Shown here: piece by piece, positions 50,664 to 59,920 of the stretch
Numbering within the stretch: position 1 is the first letter of the stretch
Layout of the letters: each line of letters opens with the position of its first letter
From: Croceibacterium_B sp963783195
Lineage (GTDB): Bacteria > Pseudomonadota > Alphaproteobacteria > Sphingomonadales > Sphingomonadaceae
Assembly: GCA_963783195.1 (NCBI GenBank)
Contig: CAWAMV010000004.1
Span: 2,418,001 to 2,482,000, forward strand
Direction of reading: 5' to 3'
DNA length: 64,000 nucleotides
Notes under the pieces: generated by a model
The model's input: the letters and a program-made list of their open reading frames with translations, nothing else
The model's database searches: none
Told to the model about the DNA's origin: nothing
Position numbers and translations under genes: made by a program

Positions 50664-51826
50664 CCCGGCTGGAGGCCGACTGGATGCAGCGCCAGGACCT
50701 GCGTGCGCTGATCGCCGCGCTGGGTGCGGATACCATCCGCTGGGTCGGCGGGGCGGTGCGCGACACCTTGCTCGGCAAGCCGGTGCACGATCTCGACGCG
50801 GCGACCGTGCTGGAACCGGCGGAGGTCGTGACCAGGCTCGACGCGGCGAAGATCCGCTCCGTCCCGACCGGGATCGAACACGGCACGATCACCGCAGTCC
50901 TTGACGGCGGCCATGTGGAGATCACCACGCTCAGGCACGATGTCTCGACCGACGGCCGACGTGCCACGGTGAAATTCGCCGACGACTGGAAAGACGACGC
51001 CGCCCGGCGCGACTTCACGATCAACGCGCTCTACGCCGATGTCGATACCGGCGAGGTCCACGACTATTTCGGCGGCCTGGAGGACCTCGCGGCCGAGCGC
51101 GTCCGGTTCATCGGCGACCCGCGCGAGCGCATCCGCGAGGATCACCTGCGCATCCTGCGCTATTACCGCTTCCAGGCCCGCTTCGGCTGCGATCTCGACC
51201 CGGAGGCGGAGGCCGCCTGCGTCGAGCTTGCGCCCACGCTCAAGGGTCTCAGCCGCGAGAGGGTGGGCTGGGAACTGCAGAACCTGCTGTCGGTCGCCGA
51301 TCCGGTCGAAACGGTGCGGCGTATGCACGCCACCGGCGTGTTGCCGGTCGTCCTTCCCGAGGTCGACGAGACGGGCATCGACACGTTCGCCGCACTTGTC
51401 GAGGGCGAGCACGCCGCCGGCCTGCCGCCGTCCCCTCTGCGGCGCCTCGCCGCCATGCTTCCAGCCGATCCGCGCATCGCCAGCGAGGTCGCCTCGCGCC
51501 TGCGCCTCTCGACCGCCAACAAGAAGCGCCTGGTCAAGGCCGCGGGCCGCGGCGGCGCACCGGGCGATCCCAGGGCGCTGGCCTACGAACTGGGGCGCGA
51601 GGAGGCGATGGACCGCCTGCTGCTCGCCGGAATCGACCCGGTGGCGCTCGAAGGCTGGGACATACCGGTACTTCCGCTCAAGGGCGGCGAGATCGTCGCC
51701 TGCGGGGTCGAAGCCGGGCCCGAAGTAGCCCGCGTCCTGCGCGCGGTCGAGCGGCGCTGGATCGCCGAGGGGTTCCCGGACCGCTTGCGGGTCGAGGCGC
51801 TGCTCGTCCAGGAGCTTGCCCGCTGA
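50660..51826 (+). CDS. cca: CCA tRNA nucleotidyltransferase / poly(A) polymerase family
   Basis: The 388-residue class II nucleotidyltransferase has GGAVRDTLLG and HDLDAAT (catalytic acidic pair), RRDFTINALY, and ERIREDHLRILRYYRF. These are the motifs that add CCA to tRNA 3' ends. Many tRNA genes in this group lack encoded CCA, making it essential. The ATG overlaps the NUDIX stop. It ends the DUF1285-NUDIX-cca group. Confidence 0.94.
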   Translation: MTRLEADWMQRQDLRALIAALGADTIRWVGGAVRDTLLGKPVHDLDAATVLEPAEVVTRLDAAKIRSVPTGIEHGTITAVLDGGHVEITTLRHDVSTDGRRATVKFADDWKDDAARRDFTINALYADVDTGEVHDYFGGLEDLAAERVRFIGDPRERIREDHLRILRYYRFQARFGCDLDPEAEAACVELAPTLKGLSRERVGWELQNLLSVADPVETVRRMHATGVLPVVLPEVDETGIDTFAALVEGEHAAGLPPSPLRRLAAMLPADPRIASEVASRLRLSTANKKRLVKAAGRGGAPGDPRALAYELGREEAMDRLLLAGIDPVALEGWDIPVLPLKGGEIVACGVEAGPEVARVLRAVERRWIAEGFPDRLRVEALLVQELAR

Positions 51827-52055
51827 ACGTTCGCTTCATCGGCGCTTCACCTAACTTTCGGTATAAAAGTCTTGCCAAACCGGCCCCTGGCCGAAAAGGT
51901 AGGCACTGCCCGCTGCGGCGGGCGCCTTGCGGGCGCCGGTTCTCCGGCGAGAGCGCCTGGCCCCCGGGTCGCTGCTCGTCCTGCATCCAGATCAACCGGT
52001 CGACCGCGCGGCGTTGCCGTGGCGCTCGGCCACGAAAACCCGAAGGGGGACACTT

Positions 52056-52574
52056 GTGAAGAAGTATCTCGTCACCGCGGCAGCGCTCGCCCTCGCGCCG
52101 TTCGCCGCCGCCAATGCCGAAGTCACTGTCGGCGCCACCGTCTTTGGCCCGGAAGGCAATCCGGTCGGCCAGGTCGAGTCCGTCGCCAACGGCGTCGTCA
52201 CGCTCAACACCGGCGAGCACAAGGTCGGCCTTCCGGTCGATCGTTTCGGAGACAGCGAGAAGGGCCCGACCATCTCGGTCACCCAGGTCCAGCTCAACGA
52301 CATGATGGTCAAGGCTGCGGCCGAAGCCGCCGCCAAGCTCGAAGCTCAGCTCGTCGCCGGCGCGCCGGTCGCTGACGTCGACGGTGTTTCGCTCGGTTCG
52401 GTCGAGAAGGTCGAAGGCGAGGACGTCACGGTGACCACCGAATGGGGTGCCTTCGCGCTCAAGAAGAACGCCTTCATGCCGGCCGACGCCGGCGTGACCG
52501 CGCAGGTCAAGGCCGACCAGGTCAAGACCGCGCTGGAAGGTGCCGCTGCAGCGAACGCCCCCGCGGCTTCCTGA
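52056..52574 (+). CDS. Exported protein with two PRC-barrel-like repeats
   Basis: The 172-residue protein has a signal peptide (residues 3-20, cleavage near A-N-A-E). It then has two similar segments of about 30 residues (VTVGATVFGPEGNPVGQVESV... and APVADVDGVSLGSVEKVEGED...), each with the G-x-x-V-x-x-x-D/E-G-x-x-x-G-x-V-x-x-V pattern of PRC barrels. A GTG start follows AAGGGGG by six bases. No enzyme motif. The 229-base gap before it has two GC-rich hairpins and no recognised gene; TTTCGG-TATAAA near 51855 is a possible promoter. Confidence 0.65.
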   Translation: MKKYLVTAAALALAPFAAANAEVTVGATVFGPEGNPVGQVESVANGVVTLNTGEHKVGLPVDRFGDSEKGPTISVTQVQLNDMMVKAAAEAAAKLEAQLVAGAPVADVDGVSLGSVEKVEGEDVTVTTEWGAFALKKNAFMPADAGVTAQVKADQVKTALEGAAAANAPAAS

Positions 52575-52597
52575 TAGCGACACACCGACACACGCAA

Positions 52598-52631
52598 GGG
52601 GCGTCCGGAGAAATCCGGACGCCCTTTTCTT
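52598..52631 (+). terminator. Rho-independent terminator after the PRC-like exported gene
   Basis: GGGCGTCCGGA and TCCGGACGCCC form a perfect 11-base stem around GAAA, followed by TTTTCTT. It ends about 20 bases before the stop of the convergent PRC-barrel gene. Confidence 0.92.
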
Positions 52632-52651
52632 ATGCGCACGCGCGCGGCTGA

Positions 52652-52966
52652 CTACAGCCGGCGAACGATCACGCGGTTGCGGGCCACCACCCGGGTGCGT
52701 TTCGGCGGCGTGAAGTAGCGCGCTTCCTCGACCGGGTCGATGTACGCTTCACCGTCGCGGATCTCGATCTCGTCGACCGGCACCCCGCGTCCGTCCTCGA
52801 GCACCAGTGCGGCGACATGGTCATGATCCGGATCGACCAGCATGCGCTGCACGGTGCCGAGACGGCGGCCGTCGTGGGTGCAAAGTGCGTGGCCGCGCAG
52901 GTCCTGGTCGTCGTCGACCAGCTCGTAATCGTCGAGCTCGCGCAAGTTCTTGTATTCATCTACCAT
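52652..52966 (-). CDS. PRC-barrel domain protein (104 aa)
   Basis: A cytoplasmic 104-residue protein with a PRC-barrel: RGHALCTHDGRRLGTVQRMLVDPDHDHVAALVLE. A C-terminal basic strand pair follows. PRC barrels occur in photosynthetic reaction centre H and in RimM, and as free-standing stress proteins. It lies 22 bases after the membrane protein gene on the same strand and probably shares a transcript. Confidence 0.82.
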   Translation of the reverse strand: MVDEYKNLRELDDYELVDDDQDLRGHALCTHDGRRLGTVQRMLVDPDHDHVAALVLEDGRGVPVDEIEIRDGEAYIDPVEEARYFTPPKRTRVVARNRVIVRRL

Positions 52967-52988
52967 TGCTTCTCTCCTCGCCGGGCCT

Positions 52989-53570
52989 TCAGCCCTGCTG
53001 CAGAATGTCGATGTTGGATTCGTCGACCAGCAGGAACGCCGCCTGGTCGTCGATGACGCGGCGGGTGTCCTGGTCGAGCGCGTCCCCGGGGATGTCGTTC
53101 AACGACGAAGCGTCGTGGACCTTGCCACCCGAGATGCGCAGCGTCTGGCCGGGATTGATGTCCTTGGGCACCTCGCGCGGCTGATCGTTGATCAGCGCGA
53201 ACATGCGGTTGCCGTCCTGCTCGATCCAGAAGCCGCGGTCGGTCAGGTTGTCGCCAACCTGTACCTGGCCGGAGAACTGCTGGCCGAAGTATTGCTGCGG
53301 ATTGGCGGTGATCGCCGCGAGCGTCAGGCCGCCAGCGGACGCATTGGCGTTCGCGTCGGCCATCGCGCCAGTCTCGTCCGCCATGCCGGACGCCGTCATT
53401 CCGGTGTCGCCCATGGTATCCTGCTGCACGACCGCGTCGGTCTCGACGTAATCGTCATCGTCGTCGTTCGCCGCAGCGATCCACCAGATGATGAGGCCCA
53501 GCAGGACGAGCGCCAGCAAGATCCAAATCCAGGCGTTGCTGCTTTTCTTTTCTACGGGGATTTCAGCCAT
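52989..53570 (-). CDS. Membrane-anchored protein with OB-fold-like C-terminus (193 aa)
   Basis: The 193-residue protein has one N-terminal helix (WIWILLALVLLGLIIWWIA, about residues 14-32), an Asp/Met/Ala-rich linker and a C-terminal domain beginning NPQQYFGQQFSGQVQV. This has the look of a BOF/OB-fold stress domain. No precise family can be given. An ATG seven codons upstream is possible, but MAEIPVEK with GGAGA before it is preferred. It is followed by the PRC-barrel gene. Confidence 0.65.
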   Translation of the reverse strand: MAEIPVEKKSSNAWIWILLALVLLGLIIWWIAAANDDDDDYVETDAVVQQDTMGDTGMTASGMADETGAMADANANASAGGLTLAAITANPQQYFGQQFSGQVQVGDNLTDRGFWIEQDGNRMFALINDQPREVPKDINPGQTLRISGGKVHDASSLNDIPGDALDQDTRRVIDDQAAFLLVDESNIDILQQG

Positions 53571-53789
53571 TGCCGTCTCCTGTCGTTGCAATTGGACGGG
53601 CTCCGGCCCGCTCTATTCAACCAGTGACTGCGCTGGACGATTGTTCCGAAATTGTCGCGTATTCAGCTACTTCTACTCAGATGCTGGCGGGCGATCTTAA
53701 CATGGGTTCGAATCTTCTTCTGGAGCGCGCGGCTCGGACAGCCGAAGACCAGTCGCGTCGCCTCGCCGCGCCGGGTCGGAAGTTCCGCG

Positions 53790-56073
53790 TCAGAAGCGGT
53801 TGTCGCGCGGGAAGCCTGTGGGCGGCAACCTGCCTGCGGCACCCCGGGCGACCTTCCACATGTGGATCTCGGTCTCGGTCCGCGTACGGCCAGTCTCGCC
53901 GCCCATCGTCCACGACAGGCCTTCCTCCAGCTTGAGCGTCGTCGCATCGGCCAGGCCGCCGTCGCGGTAGCGTTGCAGGGTGACGCCCTGCCCGCGGCTC
54001 ATCACCGGCAGTTCCTCGAGGTTGAAGACCACCAGCTTGCGATTGTCCCCGACCACCGCGACATGGTCGTGCTCGGGCGCGATGGGCTTTGCCACCACCA
54101 GCTTCTGCCCGTCCTTGAGGTTGACCACCTGGCGCCCCTTGCGGGTCTCGGCCAGGAGTTCCTCGGTTACCGCGGCAAAGCCCTTGCCCAGGCTGCTCGC
54201 AAGAAGGAGCTGGGTGCCCGGCTTGTGCACGATCAGGCTGACGATCTGCGCCTCGGCGTCGATGTCGAGCGTATTGCGGATCGGTTCGCCGAAGCCGCGC
54301 GCGCCGGGCAGCTTGTCGGCCCCAAGGGTGAAGAAGCGTCCGTCGTCGCCCGCCAGCAGCAGCTTGTCGGTCGTCTGCGCGTGGACGACGAAGGCCTCCT
54401 CGTCGCCTTCCTTGTACTTCCACTCCTGATCGACGTGCCCACGCGCGGCGCGAATCCAGCCACGCTTGGAGAGGATGACCGTGACAGGCTCCTTCTCGAT
54501 CATCGCATCCATGCTGAACTCGACGGTCGGTGCCGCTTCGGCGATCGTGGTGCGCCGCGCGCCGAGCGCGGTATCCTCGGCATAGTCCTTGCGCAGCGTC
54601 CCAAGGTCGCGCTTCAGCCGGGTGCGCTGGCGCGCCGGGCTGGCGAGCAGTTTTTCCAATTCGTTGCGCTCGGCCAGCAGGGCATCCTTTTCCTGCCGCA
54701 GCTGCATTTCCTCCAGCTTGCGCAAGCTGCGCAGCCGCATGTTGAGGATTGCCTCTGCCTGGCGGTCGGTCAGCCCGAACTCGGCCATCATGATCGGCTT
54801 GGGTTCGTCCTCGGTGCGGATGATCTCGATCACCCGGTCGAGATTGAGGAAGGCGATGATGTAGCCTTCGACCAGCTCCAGCCGATCGGCGATCTTTGCC
54901 AGCCGGTGATTGCTGCGCCGCTGCAGGATGTCGATCTGGTGGATGATCCAGTGTTCGAGCAGCTCCTTCAGCCCCATGACCATCGGCGTGCGCGTGTGGT
55001 CGAGCACGTTGAGGTTGAGGCTGAAACGCGTTTCCAGATCGGTCAGCTTGTAGAGCGATTCCTTGAGCAGTTCCGGATCGACGTTACGGCTCTTGGGCAC
55101 GAGGACTATGCGAATGTTCTCGTCGCTCTCGTCGCGCACGTCCTCCAGGATCGGCACTTTCTTGTCGGCGATCACCTGGGCGATCTGCTCGATCAGCTTG
55201 CCCTTGGCCACCTGGTAGGGAATTTCCGAGATGACGAGCTGGTACTGCCCACCGCCCAGGCGCTCGATCCCGGCGTCGCGGTCGGCCTGTTCCTTCGCCT
55301 CGGCAGCATGGAAGCGCCCGCGCACGCGAAAGCCTCCCGCGACCGGTCTCGTAGGCGTGTGAAATCGCCTCCGCGCTGTCGACGATCAGGCCGCCGGTGG
55401 CGAAGTCAGGGCCCTTGAAGATCTCCATCAGCCGGGCATGCTCGACATGCGGGTTGTCGATCAGCTCGAGCGCGGCGTCGATCACTTCGGCGACGTTGTG
55501 GCTCGGCACGCTGGTCGCCATGCCCACGGCAATCCCGCTTGCCCCGTTGGCGAGCAGGTTGGGAAAGATGCCGGGGAATACCACCGGCTCCTCTTCCTCG
55601 TTGTTGTAGGTCGGGACGAAGTCGACCGTGCCCTCGTCCAGCCCCTCCATGAGCTGCATCGCGGTCCTGGTCAGGCGGCATTCGGTGTAGCGTTCGGCGG
55701 CCGCGCCATCCCCGTCGATATTGCCGAAGTTGCCCTGCCCCTCGATCAGCGGATAGCGCAGCGTGAACGGCTGGGCGAGGCGGACCAGCGCATCGTAGAG
55801 CGCCAGGTTGCCGTGCGGATGGTACTTGCCCATCACGTCGCCGGTGATGCGGGCGCATTTCTTGAACGCGCTGTCCGGCCCCACGCGCATCTGGCGCATC
55901 CCCCACAGCAGGCGGCGATGGACCGGCTTCAGTCCGTCGCGCAGGTCGGGCAGCGAACGGGCGGTGATCGTGGAAAGGGCATAGACGAGGTAGCGTTCGG
56001 ACAGTGCGCTGTCGAACGGGGCGTCGACGATGGCGTCGAACGGGTCCTTCTCGTCGTCGATAGTGGCAACCAT
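53790..56073 (-). pseudogene. parC: DNA topoisomerase IV subunit A, frameshifted in the given sequence
   Basis: ParC decatenates daughter chromosomes and is essential. The N-terminal frame (from 56073) contains RYLVYALSTITARSLPDLRDGLKPVHRR and the catalytic Tyr129 in ERYTECRLT. The C-terminal frame, from about 55337 to 53790, has the tower and six-bladed propeller region. Removing one C of CCC at 55336-55338 joins them into 760 residues through G-R-G-G-F-R-V-R-G. The position matching E. coli Ser80 in HPHGD-S is Leu90 here (HPHGNL). As parC should be essential, the frameshift is likely a sequencing error. Confidence 0.92.
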
Positions 56074-56173
56074 GTCGTTCGCCCTAGCAGCCGCGCGCCT
56101 CGGCGAACAACGCGGAACGCACCGCTTTCAACATCCGTTGGATGGACGAACGCAATCAACAGGAGACAACCCC

Positions 56174-56719
56174 ATGCCGAAGCGCATCATGATCCTCGCC
56201 ACCAACGGTTTCGAACAGTCGGAGCTCGAAGGTCCCAAGGCCGCCATCAAGGGGGCCGGCTTCGAGCCGGTGGTCGTTTCGCCGGAAGACGGCGAGATCA
56301 AGGGCTGGCAACACAAGGACTGGGGTGATCCGGTCAAGGTCGACCTGACCCTCGACGAGGCAGAAGAGGCCGACTTCGACGCACTCGTCCTGCCCGGCGG
56401 CCAGATGAACCCTGATATCCTGCGAATGGAGGACAAGGCCGTCCAACTGGTCAAGGACTTCTGCAAGTCCGGCAAGCTCGTGGCCGCGATCTGTCACGGT
56501 CCTTGGCTGCTCGCCGAAGCCGATGTGATCCGGGGCAAGACAGTTACGAGCTGGCCTTCGATCCGGACCGACCTGAAGAACGCGGGTGCAAACGTGGTGG
56601 ACCAGGAAGTGGCCACCGACGGCAACCTGATCACCAGCCGCAACCCCGACGACATCCCGGCCTTCAACAAGGCGATCATCGCCGCGATCGCCAAGCAACC
56701 GGCGCTCGAAGACGCCTGA
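56174..56719 (+). CDS. PfpI/DJ-1 family glyoxalase-like protein
   Basis: The 181-residue type 1 glutamine amidotransferase-like protein has the nucleophile elbow A-I-C-H-G-P-W (Cys-His) and an upstream ILATNGFEQSEL with the acidic residue that polarises Cys. This is the YhbO/PfpI pattern of proteins that protect from glyoxal or act as chaperones/deglycases. An AGGAG lies eight bases before the ATG. It is divergent from parC and followed by a terminator. Confidence 0.9.
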   Translation: MPKRIMILATNGFEQSELEGPKAAIKGAGFEPVVVSPEDGEIKGWQHKDWGDPVKVDLTLDEAEEADFDALVLPGGQMNPDILRMEDKAVQLVKDFCKSGKLVAAICHGPWLLAEADVIRGKTVTSWPSIRTDLKNAGANVVDQEVATDGNLITSRNPDDIPAFNKAIIAAIAKQPALEDA

Positions 56720-56743
56720 GGCGCTGAAATGACCTGACACACA

Positions 56744-56780
56744 GGGGCCTGCCGGCAATCCGGCGGGCCCCTTGCCTTTT
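56744..56780 (+). terminator. Rho-independent terminator after the PfpI/DJ-1 gene
   Basis: GGGGCCTGCCGG pairs with CCGGCGGGCCCC (one G-T wobble) around CAAT, followed by a T-rich tail ending in TTTT. It lies 24 bases after the stop. Confidence 0.88.
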
Positions 56781-56859
56781 GACGAGGGTCAAGCGGCGAC
56801 CGGCCGAGCTTGCTATGCCTTCTTCGATCCCACTTGCTCATCCGCCCGAGGAGGAATCC

Positions 56860-57249
56860 ATGGACTACTATATCGCCACCACCATCGACGACAGTTTCGA
56901 CGCAGCGATCGCGCGCACCGAAGAGGCGCTGAAAGAAGAAGGCTTCGGTGTCCTCACCAGGATCGATGTGCAGCGGACACTGAAGGACAAGATCGGCGCC
57001 GACTTCCGCCCGTACACGATCCTGGGCGCCTGCAATCCGAAGCTCGCGCACGAGGCGCTGCAGGTGGAAAGCCACGTCGGCGCCATGCTGCCATGCAACG
57101 TCGTCGTGCAGGACGCTGGCGAGGGCCGCGTCGAAATTGCTGCGATCGATCCCGTCGCCTCCATGCAGGCGATCGACAATCCGCAACTCAAGCAGGCCGC
57201 CGCAACTGTCCGCGACAAGCTCCAGCGTGTGATAGCCGCTCTCGGCTGA
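56860..57249 (+). CDS. DUF302 domain protein
   Basis: The 129-residue protein has the DUF302 fold signature: a start MDYYIATTIDDSFDAAIARTEEALKEEGFGVLTRIDV and PYTILGACNPKLAHEALQ in the middle with its conserved cysteine. The family is often found with copper or sulfur stress genes, but the role is unknown. GAGGAGGAA precedes the ATG by five bases; an upstream ATG at 56779 lacks it. Confidence 0.9.
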   Translation: MDYYIATTIDDSFDAAIARTEEALKEEGFGVLTRIDVQRTLKDKIGADFRPYTILGACNPKLAHEALQVESHVGAMLPCNVVVQDAGEGRVEIAAIDPVASMQAIDNPQLKQAAATVRDKLQRVIAALG

Positions 57250-57323
57250 ACGACCTCAGCTCAGCCGGTCTTGGCCCGTTCGTTCCCCCGGGGGGCTATC
57301 GCCCGGGCCTGGCGATGCACGCC

Positions 57324-57656
57324 CTATCGCCGCTGCATGTCCCGGCTTTCCGGCGGGATTCGTACTTCCAACCCTTCGAGTTCATCGCCGAGGACGATCT
57401 GGCAAGACAGTCGGCTGGTCCGGGCCACCCCGGCGGCCAGGTCCAGCATGTCCTCTTCTTCCTCGCTCGCCTCGGGCAGGCGATCGAACCACTCCGCCGC
57501 CACGATGACGTGGCAGGTCGAGCAGGCCATCTGCCCCTCGCACGTGCCCTCCAGCGGCAAGCCGGCGGCCTGGCCGGCTTCGAGCAGGCTGATGCCCGCC
57601 GCGCCTTCCGCTTCGACACTGTTGCCGTCGCGATCGATGAAACGGACCTTCACCAT
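57324..57656 (-). CDS. Adrenodoxin-type [2Fe-2S] ferredoxin
   Basis: The 110-residue protein has the cysteine pattern C39-x5-C45-x2-C48-x36-C85 (GTCEGQMACSTCH), typical of vertebrate-type/ISC ferredoxins. These supply electrons for Fe-S assembly or to P450s. It overlaps the end of the upstream cysteine desulfurase by 7 bases, which points to Fe-S assembly. No HscA/HscB or IscU is in the window. Confidence 0.92.
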   Translation of the reverse strand: MVKVRFIDRDGNSVEAEGAAGISLLEAGQAAGLPLEGTCEGQMACSTCHVIVAAEWFDRLPEASEEEEDMLDLAAGVARTSRLSCQIVLGDELEGLEVRIPPESRDMQRR

Positions 57657-58738
57657 GCGTCCTGCGCCTCCGCCGCCACGTTGATGAGGTGCGCGGCCTC
57701 CTCCACTTCGGCCAGGGTCGTGTAGCGGCCGAAACCAAGGCGGATCGAACCGCGCGCCTGTCCCGGCGAGAGCCCGATGGCCGCAAGGATGCGGCTGGGT
57801 TTCTTCGCCTCGCTGGCGCAGGCAGAGCCGGCGGAAAAGCACACCTCGCGCACGTCCGACATCAGGCGCGCTACGTCGAGGCCGTCGCGGCGAATGTTGA
57901 GATTGCCCTTGTAGCGATGCACCCCGCTTCCGTTGAGGCGCCAGCCGGCGAACAGTTCGCGGGCGCGGTCGAACAGGTGGGTGACGTGCGCATCGTCCTG
58001 CTCCATTCGGCCGAGCGAGAGCGCGACAGCCGCACCAAGCCCGGCGCAGAGCGCTGGGCTGAGCGTGCCGGACCGCAGGCCCGCCTCCTGCCCGCCGCCG
58101 GTGATCTGCGCCTCGAGTTCGACTCCGTCGCGGACCCACAGCGCGCCGATGCCCTTGGGGCCGTAGAGCTTGTGTCCGGTAATCGCGATCAGGTCGGCGT
58201 CGGCGATGGCCATCTTGCCCGCCGCCTGGACCGCGTCGCACACGAACAAGGCGCCCGCCGCGCGGGCCCGTTCGGCAAGGTCGGCGACCGGCTGGACGGT
58301 GCCGATCTCGTTGTTGACCTGCATGACCGCGAGCACGCCCAGCCCGTCGGGCAAGGCCACTTGCGGATCGACCAGCCCCTCGCCGTCGACCGGCAGGACG
58401 TGGCAATTGCCGAGGACCTGCGCGGTATTGAGCACGGCCGAATGCTCGATCGCGCTGGCCGCGATGGGTCGGCCCGCGCGGGCCGGTTCGCAGCCGCGCA
58501 GCGCCAGGTTGAGCGCCTCGGTCGCGCTGCCGGTGAAGATCGTCGTGCCGCCCGCCGGAAACAGCGCGGCGACTTGCTCGCGCGCGATGTCGACCGCAGC
58601 CTCCGCCCGCCGGCCCAGCCGGTGCGACGAATGCGGATTGCCGAACCCCATGCTCCCGGGCCCGCCGAGCCACGGCAGCATAGCCTCGCGCGCCTCGGGC
58701 GCGAGCGGCGTGGTGGCCTGGTTGTCGAGATAGATCAT
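57650..58738 (-). CDS. Cysteine desulfurase family protein (second of tandem pair)
   Basis: A PLP-dependent enzyme of 362 residues that takes sulfur from cysteine. It shows YLDNQATTP at the start, PLP-lysine in TGHKLYGPKGIG and the active Cys in SAGSACASEA. The start is the ATG at 58738, which overlaps the stop of the first desulfurase (ATGA). It transfers sulfur to a scaffold or tRNA modification partner not present here. It is not identical to its neighbour, so this is an old duplication. Confidence 0.93.
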   Translation of the reverse strand: MIYLDNQATTPLAPEAREAMLPWLGGPGSMGFGNPHSSHRLGRRAEAAVDIAREQVAALFPAGGTTIFTGSATEALNLALRGCEPARAGRPIAASAIEHSAVLNTAQVLGNCHVLPVDGEGLVDPQVALPDGLGVLAVMQVNNEIGTVQPVADLAERARAAGALFVCDAVQAAGKMAIADADLIAITGHKLYGPKGIGALWVRDGVELEAQITGGGQEAGLRSGTLSPALCAGLGAAVALSLGRMEQDDAHVTHLFDRARELFAGWRLNGSGVHRYKGNLNIRRDGLDVARLMSDVREVCFSAGSACASEAKKPSRILAAIGLSPGQARGSIRLGFGRYTTLAEVEEAAHLINVAAEAQDAW

Positions 58739-59829
58739 GCGGCCCTTTCGGCGGCCTCGCGCGCTATCGCAAGCCAAGTCTCGCCGAACCGTTCGACGTC
58801 CTGACGGGTGGTGTTCCAGCCGAAGCTGACGCGAATGGTGTTGGCCGCGACTTCATCGGGCACCCCGAACGCCTCGAGAACACGGCTCTTCTTCAAGCTC
58901 CCGGAGGAACAGGCGCTACCGGCCGACACGGCGATTCCCGCAGCGTCGAAGCGGACGAGCTGCACCTGGGCCGAAACATGAGGCATGTAGATCGCATTGA
59001 TCGCGGGATCGCCGCCGAGCACTTCACACCCGCCAAGACGCTCAATCTCGTTCTCGAACGACTGAAAGGCGGACTTCGGTTCGTCCAGCCATTGCGGGAA
59101 CATGTCCCTTGCTGGCAGATGGGCGGCCTCCAGCGCAGCGGCGAAACCCAGCGCGCCGGGCATGTTCTCCGTGCCGCTGCGATAACCGCGCTCCTGCCCG
59201 CCGCTCGGCTCCAGCATTTGCAAGTCGCGGACGAGCAGGGCTCCGATGCCGATCGGCCCGCCCAGCTTGTGGGCAGAAACGACGACCATGTCCGCGTCCG
59301 GCAAGGGATACTTGCCGGCCGACTGCGCGCAGTCCGAAAGCAGAAGACCGCCCGCCTCCCGAACCAGTTGGCTAAGGGGCCCGATCCGCTGCATCGTCCC
59401 CGTTTCCGAGTTGACGGACTGGACTGCCACGACGGCCGCTACCTTGTCCTGCCGCAGCAGATCAGCGAGCGCGCCTTTATCCAACAGGCCCCCGCCCCGC
59501 CCCTGGAGCACGCCGACCACCTGGGCGCCGGGCGAGGCGCGGAAGACCGCGTCGTGCTCCACGGCGGAAACGATTCGCCGCCCGGCCTTGGCGCGGCCCA
59601 GACCGATCGCCAACGCCTCGCTCGCGCCGGAGGTGAAGATGCACTCCCCCTCCCAACCGAGTGCAGCCTTTACCCGCTCGCGCGCATCCTCGAGCGCCGC
59701 GCGGGCCTTGCGACCCTCCGCGTGGGGGCTGCTGGGATTGGCCCAGATCTCGAAGCCACGGCGCATCGCCTCGCCCGCTTCGGGGCGCAAGGGCGTGGTC
59801 GCAGCATGGTCGAGATAGATGCGGGTCAT
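58735..59829 (-). CDS. Cysteine desulfurase family protein (first of tandem pair)
   Basis: The 364-residue protein has IYLDHAATTPLRP, FTSGASEA, PLP-lysine in SAHKLGGPIGIG and Cys in SAGSACSSG. The catalytic loop fits group I (IscS/NifS-like) enzymes. It leads a three-gene unit desulfurase, desulfurase, ferredoxin. Divergent is an alpha/beta hydrolase gene with 91 bases between the starts. Confidence 0.94.
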   Translation of the reverse strand: MTRIYLDHAATTPLRPEAGEAMRRGFEIWANPSSPHAEGRKARAALEDARERVKAALGWEGECIFTSGASEALAIGLGRAKAGRRIVSAVEHDAVFRASPGAQVVGVLQGRGGGLLDKGALADLLRQDKVAAVVAVQSVNSETGTMQRIGPLSQLVREAGGLLLSDCAQSAGKYPLPDADMVVVSAHKLGGPIGIGALLVRDLQMLEPSGGQERGYRSGTENMPGALGFAAALEAAHLPARDMFPQWLDEPKSAFQSFENEIERLGGCEVLGGDPAINAIYMPHVSAQVQLVRFDAAGIAVSAGSACSSGSLKKSRVLEAFGVPDEVAANTIRVSFGWNTTRQDVERFGETWLAIAREAAERAA

Positions 59830-59920
59830 GAAGCAATTGCGATTTCAGGCGTAAACCCTATATAGCCGCCGACTTCCGGCGCGCCACCCGCGCCGCGCAA
59901 ACACCGGACAAGAGCATTTC

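Noticed and set aside
53652..55418. A 588-codon plus-strand frame opposite parC
   Set aside because: It is antisense to parC with Leu/His/Gln/Val-rich repetitive composition, typical of a shadow frame.
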